From contig DAOLUH010000031.1 of the NCBI GenBank assembly GCA_035420085.1, positions 6,710 to 70,709 of the forward strand: a DNA stretch of 64,000 nt. Direction: 5' to 3'. The translations under genes and the position numbers were made by a program. The stretch is from DSWT01 sp035420085 (GTDB taxonomy: Bacteria; Chloroflexota; Anaerolineae; B4-G1; SLSP01). Positions 27,449-35,827 of the stretch are shown here, in pieces. Within the stretch, counting starts at the first letter, position 1; every line of letters starts with the position of its first letter. Under the pieces are notes generated by a model. That model saw only the letters and a program-made list of their open reading frames with translations. It did not search any database and had not been told where the DNA came from.

Positions 27449-28975
27449 TCAACTGATATCGCGCGGAAAGAGCGGTGCTCCGGCAATGACGGCGCTCCCC
27501 GGCTTCAGGAGTCCCCAAGACAATCCGGCGTTCAACGTTTCCGGCGGTTGCCACCCTAACCGACGCCACACTTCACCCATACGCTCAGGCAACACAGGCT
27601 GTAGCAATAGCGAGACCAGGCGCAGGGTTTCGGCTGCTGTGTAAAGGATCGTATCCACGCGCTCAATTTGCCCCTGCTTTGCCTGAACCCAGGGCGTCGT
27701 CCGTTCCAGGTAGCGATTGACCTCACCGACGATGCCCATGATGTGCGCCAACGCTTCGTTGAGCGCCAGGGCTTCAACCAGCGCGAAAGCGCGTTCTACG
27801 GCGGCGAGGCTGCACGCGCGCAAACTGACGTCCTCGGGGGTGAACGCGCCACACGGGGGAACCCGTCCCTGGCAATAACGCCCGATCATGTTCACCAAGC
27901 GATGCAAAAGATTGCCCAAGTCATTTGCCAAATCCGCCTGGTAGCGACTGCGCAGGCTGTTGACGTCGAAATCGGCGTCGCGGCCCAAGACCATGTCGCG
28001 GATGAGAAAATAGCGGAATGCATCCACACCGTAGACCTCAGCCATGTGGATAGGATTCACGACATTGCCCAGAGATTTGCTCATCTTGGTTCCGCCCGAT
28101 AGCCACCATCCGTGGGCAAAGATCGTTTTGGGTTGCGGAAGTCCCATCGCCCTGAGCATCGTTGGCCAATAGACGGTATGGGTGATGAGGATGTCCTTGC
28201 CGATGAGGTGCATCGCCTGCGGCCACCAACGCGCGAAACGCGCGTCATCGGCCAGATACCCGACAGCGGTGATGTAGTTGATGAGCGCATCAAACCAAAC
28301 ATAAGTCACATAATGGGGGTCAAAGGGAAAGGGAATACCCCAACTCAGGCGCTCGACGGGACGCGAGATACACAAATCACCGAGCGGTTGGCGCAGGAAA
28401 CCCAAGACCTCGTTGCGCCGTGTCTCCGGCTGGATAAAAGTAGGATGCGTGGTGATGTAGTCAATCAGCCACTCCTGATACGCACTCATCCTGAAAAAAT
28501 AGTTTGGCTCCACAAGTCGCTCGACCGGACGGCTACAGTCCGGGCAATTGCCATCCACCAGGTCTTTCTCCGTCCAATACCGTTCGTCATGGACGCAGTA
28601 CCAGCCTTCATAACTTCCGAGATAGATTTCGCCCTTGTCCCACAACGTTTGTAGCACTGCTGTCACAACACGGGTGTGGCGTGGTTGCGTGGTGCGGATG
28701 AAATCGTCGTTGGCGATGTGCAGATAGTCCCATGCACGCTGGAACCGCAGCATCATCGCATCGGCGTGACTCTGCGGCGTGACGCCGAGTTTTTGCGCCG
28801 CATCCTGAACTTTCTGCCCGTGTTCGTCAGTCCCGGTCAGGAAAAAGGTATCTTGCCCCCGCAAACGGGCGTAGCGCGCCAGCACATCGGCCAGGATTGT
28901 GGTATACGCATGGCCGATATGCGGGATGTCATTCACATAATAAATCGGGGTGGTCACATAAAAGACATCGTCCAT
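27449..28975 (-). CDS. metG: Methionyl-tRNA synthetase
   Basis: A 508-aa class I synthetase that charges tRNA-Met. Signatures are PHIGHAYT (HIGH motif, residues 18-25), a zinc knuckle in YCVHDERYW and CPDCSRP, and KMSKS at about residues 297-301. Start ATG 28975 has GGAGGTG 5 nt upstream and gives MDDVFYVTTPIYY; the open frame upstream is leader sequence. The C-terminal dimerisation domain of longer MetG proteins is absent, as in many bacteria. Upstream lies a Met-codon leader peptide and an attenuator terminator, so expression probably responds to charged tRNA-Met. Confidence 0.97.
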   Translation of the reverse strand: MDDVFYVTTPIYYVNDIPHIGHAYTTILADVLARYARLRGQDTFFLTGTDEHGQKVQDAAQKLGVTPQSHADAMMLRFQRAWDYLHIANDDFIRTTQPRHTRVVTAVLQTLWDKGEIYLGSYEGWYCVHDERYWTEKDLVDGNCPDCSRPVERLVEPNYFFRMSAYQEWLIDYITTHPTFIQPETRRNEVLGFLRQPLGDLCISRPVERLSWGIPFPFDPHYVTYVWFDALINYITAVGYLADDARFARWWPQAMHLIGKDILITHTVYWPTMLRAMGLPQPKTIFAHGWWLSGGTKMSKSLGNVVNPIHMAEVYGVDAFRYFLIRDMVLGRDADFDVNSLRSRYQADLANDLGNLLHRLVNMIGRYCQGRVPPCGAFTPEDVSLRACSLAAVERAFALVEALALNEALAHIMGIVGEVNRYLERTTPWVQAKQGQIERVDTILYTAAETLRLVSLLLQPVLPERMGEVWRRLGWQPPETLNAGLSWGLLKPGSAVIAGAPLFPRDIS

Positions 28976-29010
28976 CACAACACCTCCATATCGCGCGTTA
29001 GCAGGCTTCA

Positions 29011-29046
29011 TAAAAACAAAAGAGCCTCCACTGAGGAGGCTCTTTT
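29011..29046 (-). terminator. Attenuator terminator in the metG leader
   Basis: A 12-bp stem, AAAAGAGCCTCC (29046-29035) with GGAGGCTCTTTT (29029-29018), has a 5-nt loop. On the - strand it is followed by GTTTTTA. It lies between the leader peptide and the metG SD. The 5' arm (CCTCCTC) can also pair over 7 bases with GGGGAGG (29085-29079) at the end of the leader peptide, a candidate antiterminator. Confidence 0.88.
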
Positions 29047-29072
29047 GCATGTCGCACACACCTTTAAGGAAT

Positions 29073-29162
29073 CTAGTTCCTCCCCAACGCCAAACGGCCA
29101 TGGCTCTTCGCCATGGCACCAGACATCATCATCACAAAAGAGGTAACTGGACTGCCGTTCAT
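29073..29162 (-). CDS. metG leader peptide with Met-Met-Met run
   Basis: A 29-aa open frame beginning MNGSPVTSFV. AAGGAG (29177-29172) is 9 nt before ATG 29162. Residues 11-13 are three consecutive Met codons (29132-29124) with a fourth Met at 17. The self-complementary GCCATGGC occurs twice around codons 16-23, giving an 8-bp hairpin. The peptide ends 27 nt before the attenuator stem. This is the layout of ribosome-mediated attenuation: stalling on Met codons when charged tRNA-Met is scarce would let the antiterminator form. Confidence 0.85.
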   Translation of the reverse strand: MNGSPVTSFVMMMSGAMAKSHGRLALGRN

Positions 29163-29192
29163 CAAAGCGATCTCCTTACACCTGACGCATTT

Positions 29193-29221
29193 ATCATACC
29201 ACAAATGCTGGATAAGGTCAA
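29193..29221 (-). promoter_or_regulatory. metG promoter
   Basis: Reading the - strand: TTGACC (29221-29216), a 17-nt spacer, TATGAT (29198-29193). It lies 31 nt before the leader peptide ATG. Close to the sigma-70 consensus. Confidence 0.8.
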
Positions 29222-29325
29222 AATTGCCATTCTGAGAAATCGGACTAAAATATAACCAGAGTGAAGTGGAAAAATGTCGCTCAGGGTTGTAGATTTGAGA
29301 GAATGACAAGTTTCACAACGTTGCC

Positions 29326-29354
29326 TTGACAATGTCGTATTCCTATGGTAACCT
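29326..29354 (+). promoter_or_regulatory. Candidate promoter for the Roadblock-V4R-regulator genes
   Basis: TTGACA, a 17-nt spacer and TAACCT. The -10 is poor. A TATAAT at 29397-29402 nearer the gene lacks a good -35, so either may be used. Confidence 0.4.
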
Positions 29355-29425
29355 TTCTAAAGTGTAACCTCAAGATAGTACATTTTCTATAAAAGGGTAT
29401 AATTCCCTAGCGGAGGACGGATAGC

Positions 29426-29800
29426 ATGGCAAGCAGATCTCGGAATGAACGGATGGTTGAGCGACTACGCGAGCTTCAAACCAGCAGCCCCGACATTGAG
29501 GCAGCCGCCATTATCAGTGTAGATGGACTTCCCATTGCCTCTTCCCTTCCCCAAAGCGTAGAAGAGGATCGCGTTTCGGCAATGTCCGCAGCAATGCTGT
29601 CGTTGGGTGAACGCATCGCCGGAGAACTGAAGCGGGGAATGTTGGATGAGGTTTATGTCAGGGGCGAGAAGGGGTACGTTATCCTTCGCGCTGTGGGAGA
29701 GGAAGCAGTACTGACCGTTTTAGCTCGACAACAAGCCAAGTTGGGGCTGCTCTTCTTGGATATGCGTCGAGCGGCTGAAGAACTTTCAACGATTCTGTAG
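29426..29800 (+). CDS. Roadblock/LC7 domain protein
   Basis: A 124-aa single-domain protein of the Roadblock/LC7 (MglB-like) family. The pattern AAAIISVDGLPIASSLP and the later EVYVRGEKGYVILRAV strands are typical. Such proteins bind or regulate small Ras-like GTPases and often sit in bacterial signalling clusters. No GTPase gene is adjacent here; instead a V4R protein and a response regulator follow at 19 and 11 nt spacing. GGAGGA precedes ATG 29426. Confidence 0.9.
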   Translation: MASRSRNERMVERLRELQTSSPDIEAAAIISVDGLPIASSLPQSVEEDRVSAMSAAMLSLGERIAGELKRGMLDEVYVRGEKGYVILRAVGEEAVLTVLARQQAKLGLLFLDMRRAAEELSTIL

Positions 29801-29819
29801 CACGGAGGAGGTTGATACA

Positions 29820-30458
29820 GTGGCTAATACCCCTGAACCCAGTGGATACCTTTACCCCAATCGCTTCGGCTTAATTTTGTTCGACGCCCTCGAAGAGATT
29901 ATGGGACGCAACGGGCTGAATGCCATCTTGAACATGGCCGGCCTGGCACAATTCATAGACAATCCACCCGCCGATGTGATGGACAAAGGCTTTGACTTCG
30001 CCTACATTTCTGCGCTTAACAAAGCTCTCGAAGAGATGTACGGACCGCGCGGTGGTCGAGGCTTACAACTCCGTCTTGGGCGTGTGCTCTTCGCGCAGGG
30101 TTTGGCGAACTTCGGCGCTTTGGTCGGCGCGAGCGATCTTGCGTTCAAGGTTCTGCCATTACAGGCAAAGCTAAAGGCCGGTTTGCCCGCGGTCGCAAAA
30201 GTCTTCGACTCTCTGAGCGATCAAACTTCCTATGTTAAAGACCCCGGCGGCGACCATTTCCATTACATCATTGACCGCTGTTCAATGTGCTGGGGCCGGC
30301 AAGTCGAGCGACCGGGAGGCTTTATCGCCGCCGGCATCATCGAGGAAGCGTTGCGCTGGTTAAGTGGCGGGCGCACCTTCCGCGTAGACCAGCTCACTTG
30401 TATGGGGATGGGCGCCGAGAACTGCACTTTTGCTGTTTACAAAGAGCCTATCGGTTAG
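29820..30458 (+). CDS. V4R (4-vinyl reductase) domain protein
   Basis: A 212-aa protein starting at GTG 29820 after GGAGG. The C-terminal half is a V4R domain with a conserved Cys set (IIDRCSMCWGR, QLTCMGMGAENCTF), which in this family binds small ligands or metal. The N-terminal half is helical and has no recognised domain. It is probably a sensor paired with the adjacent Roadblock and REC genes. Confidence 0.88.
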   Translation: MANTPEPSGYLYPNRFGLILFDALEEIMGRNGLNAILNMAGLAQFIDNPPADVMDKGFDFAYISALNKALEEMYGPRGGRGLQLRLGRVLFAQGLANFGALVGASDLAFKVLPLQAKLKAGLPAVAKVFDSLSDQTSYVKDPGGDHFHYIIDRCSMCWGRQVERPGGFIAAGIIEEALRWLSGGRTFRVDQLTCMGMGAENCTFAVYKEPIG

Positions 30459-30469
30459 GATTACCTGTT

Positions 30470-31354
30470 ATGTCTACAGACGGGGCGCCTCGTCACATTC
30501 TCATTGTAGAAGACGATCCTAACACGGCGGAAATGCTTTCGGCCTATTTTTCCTCCGTGGGATACCAGGTTTCACATGCAGCCTGGGGGCAAGATGCTTT
30601 GAAGATTGCCACCGAGACACTGCCTGACCTGGTGGTCTTGGACATTCATCTGCCCGATATTGACGGCTATGAGGTGTGTATGACCCTGCGCAGTCAGCGG
30701 CGCACGGAACACACGCCCATTATCTTTCTGACCGAGCGCCGCGAGCGGATGGACCGGCTGACCGGCTTGCAGCTTGGGGCGGTTGACTACATCACCAAGC
30801 CCTTCGACGTGCAGGAATTGCGCTTTCGGGTGCGCAACGTCCTGCGCCGCAGCAATCTGGATACGCTTTTGCACCCCATCACGGGGCTGCCCACCTCAAT
30901 GTTGGTCGAAGAGCAGGTGGAACGGGTCATCGAGAACGTGAATCTCGCCATCATCGGCGTGGCGCTCCGGGGTATGCCCGCTTTTAGTGATGCCTATGGC
31001 TTCGTCACCCACGACGATGTGCTCCGCGCGGTCGCGCTGATCCTGCGCAACACGGCGGCGGAAAGTATGAGCACAGATCCCTTTGTCGGCCAACTGGATA
31101 CCTACCAGTTTTTGGTTGTCGCGCCGGCAGGTCAAGAGGGTTCCATCGTTATGGAACGTCTGAACCAACGGTTGGGCGAGGCCATATCGTTCTTCTATCC
31201 GCACGTGGAGTGGGACAAAGGCGTGCGCAACGACGGAACGGCTCTCCCGAAGATCAGTTTTGACATCAGACTTCTGACGAGTGAGCAACTTCCCAGAGAT
31301 GGGGAACTCTTACCGTTAAAGCAGGCTTTGTTTGGGAAAAAGAAACAAGGCTGA
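30470..31354 (+). CDS. Response regulator with degenerate GGDEF-like output domain
   Basis: A 294-aa protein. The receiver domain has EDD near the N terminus, phosphoacceptor Asp58 (VVLDIHLPD) and Lys110 (YITKPFD). The output half begins with HPITGLPTSMLVEEQ, like the start of GGDEF domains, but the signature position reads QLDTYQF rather than GGDEF, so no diguanylate cyclase activity is expected. A strong terminator follows, ending the three-gene unit. Confidence 0.88.
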   Translation: MSTDGAPRHILIVEDDPNTAEMLSAYFSSVGYQVSHAAWGQDALKIATETLPDLVVLDIHLPDIDGYEVCMTLRSQRRTEHTPIIFLTERRERMDRLTGLQLGAVDYITKPFDVQELRFRVRNVLRRSNLDTLLHPITGLPTSMLVEEQVERVIENVNLAIIGVALRGMPAFSDAYGFVTHDDVLRAVALILRNTAAESMSTDPFVGQLDTYQFLVVAPAGQEGSIVMERLNQRLGEAISFFYPHVEWDKGVRNDGTALPKISFDIRLLTSEQLPRDGELLPLKQALFGKKKQG

Positions 31355-31373
31355 ACGGGTTTACAACACGATA

Positions 31374-31402
31374 GGGCCTGGAATGACTTCCAGGCCCTTT
31401 TT
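31374..31402 (+). terminator. Rho-independent terminator
   Basis: GGGCCTGGAA (31374-31383) pairs with TTCCAGGCCC (31388-31397) across a 4-nt loop, followed by TTTTTG. It closes the Roadblock-V4R-regulator unit. Confidence 0.93.
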
Positions 31403-31495
31403 GTATGCAAATAGTGCGAGCAATTGCCTATTCACCATTGCATGATAGGATTGTGCGAACTGTCGAACAGTCAAGTAGTCAGGCGGTCGATCGGT

Positions 31496-34400
31496 ATGAA
31501 GATGGGGAGGCGAAAACTATGGCGTGATTTGGCAGCAGCGGGTGCGCTGCTTGTCCTGCCGCTCTTGATTTTCGCTCCCGTCGTCCTGGGAGATAAAACG
31601 CTGCTCCCCGCGGATGCGCTCTACACTTTTGCGCCCTACAGCGCCGCCGCTGAGTCGTTGGGCGCGACTGACGTTCAAAATGGCCTGGTCGCCGATCTGA
31701 TCCTCCAAAACTATCCCTGGAAACGCTTTTTGACGACGGCGCTGCACACACGCGAACTCCCCCTGTGGGACCCTTACCTCTTCGCCGGACACCCCTTTCT
31801 GGCGAACGGGCAACACTCCGCCCTCTACCCGCTGACGTGGATTTTCTTCATGCTGCCGCTGCCACGCGCATTCGGATTGTTTATCGCGCTGCAATTGGGC
31901 CTTGCTGGTATTTCGATGTACATCCTGGCGCGTACCCTTGGCGCAAATCGCCTGGGGGCGTTGCTGGCCAGCGTCACGTTTGAGTTAAGCGGCTTCCTGG
32001 TGGCCTCCGTCGTCCACCCGATGATTGTCGCGGCGGCGTCCTGGTTGCCGTTGCTGCTGGCGCTCGCTGATCTCACCGTGCGGCGCGCGCGTTTTTTGCG
32101 CCAGGAACGCGCGATGCTGCCCTGGGCTTTGTGCGGCGCAGTCGCCCTGGGAATGCAAATTCTGGCGGGCCACGCCGAGATCACCTACTTCGTCCTGCTG
32201 GTGATGACGATGTTCAGCGCGTGGCGGCTCGTCCACACGGCGTTGACCCATCCACGCGCGGCGTGGCGCGCCGAAGTCCTCAGCCCGGCGCTCGGCCTGC
32301 TGTTAATGGTTGGCCTCGGTCTGACGCTCGGCGCGATCCAGCTCCTCCCGCTCTACGAAGTCGTCAGCGGCAGCTTCCGCCAGGGATCAGTTACGCTGGC
32401 CGAGGTGCTCGGCTGGGCCTACCCCAAACGGCGCTTGCTCGCGTTCCTGATCCCCAACTTCTTCGGCAATCCGACGCACACCACGCTGTGGAATTTCTTC
32501 ACCGGCGAGACGCTCCGGGCCACGGTCAACGCGCACGGCGACGCCATCTCCAGCTTCGATTGGGGCATCAAGAATTACGTCGAGGGCGCGGCGTACCTGG
32601 GAATTCTGCCGTTGTTGTTGGCGTTGGTGGCAGTCGTTAGTCCGCAGTCGTTAGTCGAAGGTCGAAAGTCGAAAGTCGAAAGTCGCAGGTCAAAGATTGT
32701 AGATAAGGCACTCGATTGGCCGAGACAGCCTTATGTGCCGTTTTTCACGGCGCTGTCGCTGTTTTCGTTGGGATGTATTTTCGGCACGCCGATTTACGCG
32801 CTGGTTTACGCTTTACCCTTCCTGAGCCAGTCGCACTCGCCCTTCCGCTGGGTCTTCCCGCTGACCGTCGCCGTCGCCGCCCTCGCCGGGCTGGGAGCGA
32901 CGCGAATGAGCGAATCGGCAAATCGGCAAATCGGCAAATCGGCAAATCGGCAAATCGGCGAATCAGCGAATCGGCGAATCAGCACATCACCCAATCACCA
33001 ATCACGTTTTACGTTTTACGCTTTACGTATTTTGCTTTTCGATACTGCCCCCAACGCCACAAGCATCGTCGGCGCGGGCGCGATTTGGACGGGGCTGGCG
33101 CTGTGGGGCGGGCTGTGGCTCTCACGGCTAGCGTTCGGGCGCATCGAACCGCTGGTCGAGCGCGCGTTCTGGTCGCTGGCGTTGGCGGCGAATGCTTTCC
33201 CGGATCATCGTGCGTTTTACGCTTACTTGTTCCCCTGGATTCAGCTTGCCGCGATCTTCCTGGTCAGCGCCGGGATCGTGCTGCGGGTGTCGCGCTGTCC
33301 CATCTATCTGCCCAGACGATTGGGGCGCCGCCCGGTTTGGGAAGCGCTGGCAATCCTTGTCCTGGTAGTGGACCTCGTCGCGTTTGGCGCGGGATTCAAT
33401 CCCGCCGTGGATCCTGCCTTGCTGACCTACACGCCGCCCGTCGTCGAGTTTCTGCGCCAGGATGCCGGGCTGTGGCGCTTCTCCACCTTCGATCCCCACG
33501 GGCGCAAGACGTTCAATGCCAACACGGGGATGTTCTACGATTTGCAGGACGTGCGCGGCTACGACAGCCTCTTCCCGGCGCAGTACGCGCGCTATATGCG
33601 TTGGATCGAGCCGCAGAACGAGCTGCTCTACAACCGCATCGCGCCCTTCACGCAGTTCTCCAGCCTCGACAGCCCGCTCACCGACTTGCTCAACGTCAAG
33701 TACATCATCACCGAGGAAGAGATTCCCCTGCCTAAGTACAAACTCGTCTATCAGGACGCCGCCGTGCGCGTCTATGAGAACCTGGGGGTCACGCCGCGCG
33801 CCTTCACCCTGCCCGCAACGGCGACGTTGGTTGCGCCGGATGTCGAGGCCGTGGGACAGATCGTTCAGAGCCATGATCCACGGTTCTACGCCATCATCGA
33901 GGCAGATTTCACGGTGAACGTCCCCACGCTGCCATCCTCCCCCACCCCTGCCACGCCGTTGGCGCAAAACGTGCTCACGTATCAGCGGAATGAAGTCCTC
34001 ATCGAAGCGACCGTTGACGGCCCTTCCTGGCTCATCCTCGCCGACAGTTATTTCCCCGGCTGGAAGGCTTTCGTCCGCCCGCCAGGAACCGGAGAAGACG
34101 CCGAGTCCGAGGTTCCCATCGCCCGCGTGGCGGGGAACTTCCGGGGCGTGTGGCTCGCAGAAAGCAGCGTCGTGCGCTTCAAATACAGTCCCGATAGCGT
34201 GAAAGTTGGCGCTTTCGTCTCGTTCCTCGCCGGGATGGTCATCGTCTTTCTCGCCGTCGTGTGGGTCTGGCGGCGCGCGTACCGCGAGCAGGAGGGACAT
34301 TCGACGGTGCAACGACTGGCGAAGAACAGCGTCGCTCCCATCCTGCTGACGCTCTTCAACCGCGTCATCGAACTGGCCTTCGCCGCGCTGATGTTGCGCA

Positions 34401-35755
34401 TTCTCGGCCCGGCGAATACCGGCGATTACTACTATGCCGTCAACGTCTTTCTGTGGTTCGACATCCTCACCAATTTCGGCCTTGACGCTTACCTCACCCG
34501 CGAAGTGGCCCGCAACCGTGAACGGGCGAACCGATATCTATTCAACACTACTGCCGTGCGCGTGGGATTGAGCCTCGCCGGCATCCCGCTGCTGCTCAGC
34601 TTCGTCGCGCTGCGGCAGACGCTTATCGCCGATCTCGCCGCCCCGGCCTCTCAGCAGGCGATGATCGCGCTCGTGCTGCTCTACATCGGCCTTGTGCCCG
34701 GCTCGATTTCCAAAGGGCTGACTTCGCTCTTCTATGCCTTCGAGAAAGCAGAATATCCGGCAGCCATCCAAACAGTCTCGACACTCGTGCGCGTCGCCGT
34801 GCAGACGGCGGTTTTGCTGGCGGGATGGGGTATCGTCGGGCTGGCAGGCTCGGCCATTGCCATCAACCTGGTCACATTGAGCATCCTGGGAGGCCTCGCC
34901 GTGCGGATGTTCTTCCGCCCGCGCTGGGAAGGCAACCGCGCGCTGCGCCGGGATATGGTGAGCGAATCGTGGCCGCTGATGGTCAACCACTTCCTCGCCA
35001 CACTGTTCTACAAAATTGACGTTTTCCTGATGGAGCCGATCCTGGGCAACGTCATCCTGGGTTTGTACAGCGTCGGGTACAAATTCCTCGATACGGTGAT
35101 GGTCGTGCCCTCGATGTTCACGCTGGCGCTTTTTCCGGTCATCTCACGGCAGGCGAAAGAAGACCGCGCTGGTTTCCTGCGCTTCTACCAGCTTGGCGCG
35201 AAAATCCTGCTGACGCTGGCGCTCCCAACTGCCGTCATCGCCACGCTGACCGCGCGCGAGATGGTGCTGGTTCTGGGCGGACCGGAATATCTGCCCGGCG
35301 GGATGATCGCCCTGCAACTGATGGCCTGGTCCATGCCGGTCGGCTGGCTTAACAGCCTGACCCAATACGTGCTCATCGCGCTGGACCAACAGCGCTATCT
35401 GATGCGCGCGTACCTGTTCGCGTTTGCCTTCTCGCTGACCGGCAACCTGATCTTTATGCCCATCTACGGCTACCAGGCGTCCGCCATCCTGCACATCTTC
35501 TCAGAATTGGCCTTGCTGGTGCCCTTTGTGATGGGCGTCCAAAAACAACTGGCGCACGTGCGCTGGCGACACATCGTCGGCAAACCGCTGCTGGCGACGT
35601 TAGCAATGGTCGGGGTGGCGCTGCTGTTGATGCCGGTCGGGCGCGGCGCGGCGCTGGCGGGCGCAATCGTCACCTATCCCCTGGTCGCGTGGCGGCTCAA
35701 GCTGCTGACGGCGGAAGAACAAACGCTGCTCGCGCCGTTGCTCCGCCGCAAATGA
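31496..35755 (+). CDS. YfhO-like membrane protein fused to a Wzx-type polysaccharide flippase
   Basis: A protein of about 1419 aa in one open frame. Residues 1 to about 940 are a YfhO/GT-C-like multi-pass membrane protein, with WDPYLFAGHPFLANGQHS-type loops near the N terminus and an extracytoplasmic region before the last helix. From about residue 945 (PILLTLFNRVIELAFAA) to the end is a complete MOP-superfamily polysaccharide flippase of about 475 aa. Two repeat arrays have entered the YfhO half in frame (32631-32695 and 32897-33037). Start: ATG 31496 chosen; TTG 31424 and ATG 31442 are upstream alternatives. It probably builds or exports a surface glycan. Confidence 0.85.
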   Translation: MKMGRRKLWRDLAAAGALLVLPLLIFAPVVLGDKTLLPADALYTFAPYSAAAESLGATDVQNGLVADLILQNYPWKRFLTTALHTRELPLWDPYLFAGHPFLANGQHSALYPLTWIFFMLPLPRAFGLFIALQLGLAGISMYILARTLGANRLGALLASVTFELSGFLVASVVHPMIVAAASWLPLLLALADLTVRRARFLRQERAMLPWALCGAVALGMQILAGHAEITYFVLLVMTMFSAWRLVHTALTHPRAAWRAEVLSPALGLLLMVGLGLTLGAIQLLPLYEVVSGSFRQGSVTLAEVLGWAYPKRRLLAFLIPNFFGNPTHTTLWNFFTGETLRATVNAHGDAISSFDWGIKNYVEGAAYLGILPLLLALVAVVSPQSLVEGRKSKVESRRSKIVDKALDWPRQPYVPFFTALSLFSLGCIFGTPIYALVYALPFLSQSHSPFRWVFPLTVAVAALAGLGATRMSESANRQIGKSANRQIGESANRRISTSPNHQSRFTFYALRILLFDTAPNATSIVGAGAIWTGLALWGGLWLSRLAFGRIEPLVERAFWSLALAANAFPDHRAFYAYLFPWIQLAAIFLVSAGIVLRVSRCPIYLPRRLGRRPVWEALAILVLVVDLVAFGAGFNPAVDPALLTYTPPVVEFLRQDAGLWRFSTFDPHGRKTFNANTGMFYDLQDVRGYDSLFPAQYARYMRWIEPQNELLYNRIAPFTQFSSLDSPLTDLLNVKYIITEEEIPLPKYKLVYQDAAVRVYENLGVTPRAFTLPATATLVAPDVEAVGQIVQSHDPRFYAIIEADFTVNVPTLPSSPTPATPLAQNVLTYQRNEVLIEATVDGPSWLILADSYFPGWKAFVRPPGTGEDAESEVPIARVAGNFRGVWLAESSVVRFKYSPDSVKVGAFVSFLAGMVIVFLAVVWVWRRAYREQEGHSTVQRLAKNSVAPILLTLFNRVIELAFAALMLRILGPANTGDYYYAVNVFLWFDILTNFGLDAYLTREVARNRERANRYLFNTTAVRVGLSLAGIPLLLSFVALRQTLIADLAAPASQQAMIALVLLYIGLVPGSISKGLTSLFYAFEKAEYPAAIQTVSTLVRVAVQTAVLLAGWGIVGLAGSAIAINLVTLSILGGLAVRMFFRPRWEGNRALRRDMVSESWPLMVNHFLATLFYKIDVFLMEPILGNVILGLYSVGYKFLDTVMVVPSMFTLALFPVISRQAKEDRAGFLRFYQLGAKILLTLALPTAVIATLTAREMVLVLGGPEYLPGGMIALQLMAWSMPVGWLNSLTQYVLIALDQQRYLMRAYLFAFAFSLTGNLIFMPIYGYQASAILHIFSELALLVPFVMGVQKQLAHVRWRHIVGKPLLATLAMVGVALLLMPVGRGAALAGAIVTYPLVAWRLKLLTAEEQTLLAPLLRRK
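32631..32695. repeat. gtcgaaagtcgaaa tandem units within the YfhO-Wzx gene
   Basis: GTCGAAA units of 7 nt occur in tandem, preceded by two AGTCGTTAGTC units, and translate as VEGRKSKVESRRSK. The segment interrupts an otherwise hydrophobic region and keeps the frame. Confidence 0.8.
32897..33037. repeat. Long in-frame array, gcgaatcggcaaatcg type, in the YfhO-Wzx gene
   Basis: At least seven copies of an 8-nt unit (CGGCAAAT) are followed by CACCCAATC units and then GTTTTACGCTTTACG units. The translation repeats SANRQIGK. It mixes three unit types seen elsewhere: the proS array, and the 9196-9262 and 49629-49731 arrays. The frame remains open throughout. Confidence 0.88.
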
Positions 35756-35756
35756 T

Positions 35757-35785
35757 GTTGTTTCCCCTACGAGAGCGGGTATAAT
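35757..35785 (+). promoter_or_regulatory. Candidate promoter for the coiled-coil gene
   Basis: A TATAAT at 35780-35785 is preceded at 16-17 nt by TTGTTT. It lies 43 nt before the ATG at 35828. Confidence 0.5.
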
Positions 35786-35827
35786 GCCTGATAACACTTC
35801 GTTTTGAAAAAGTGAGGAGCGATACGT

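Noticed and set aside
28981..29180. T-box riboswitch upstream of metG.
   Set aside because: No AGGGUGGNACCGCG-like T-box sequence or stem I; a Met-rich leader peptide and terminator explain the region better.
29397..29402. TATAAT as the main Roadblock promoter.
   Set aside because: It lacks a recognisable -35 at 16-18 nt, so it was kept only as an alternative.
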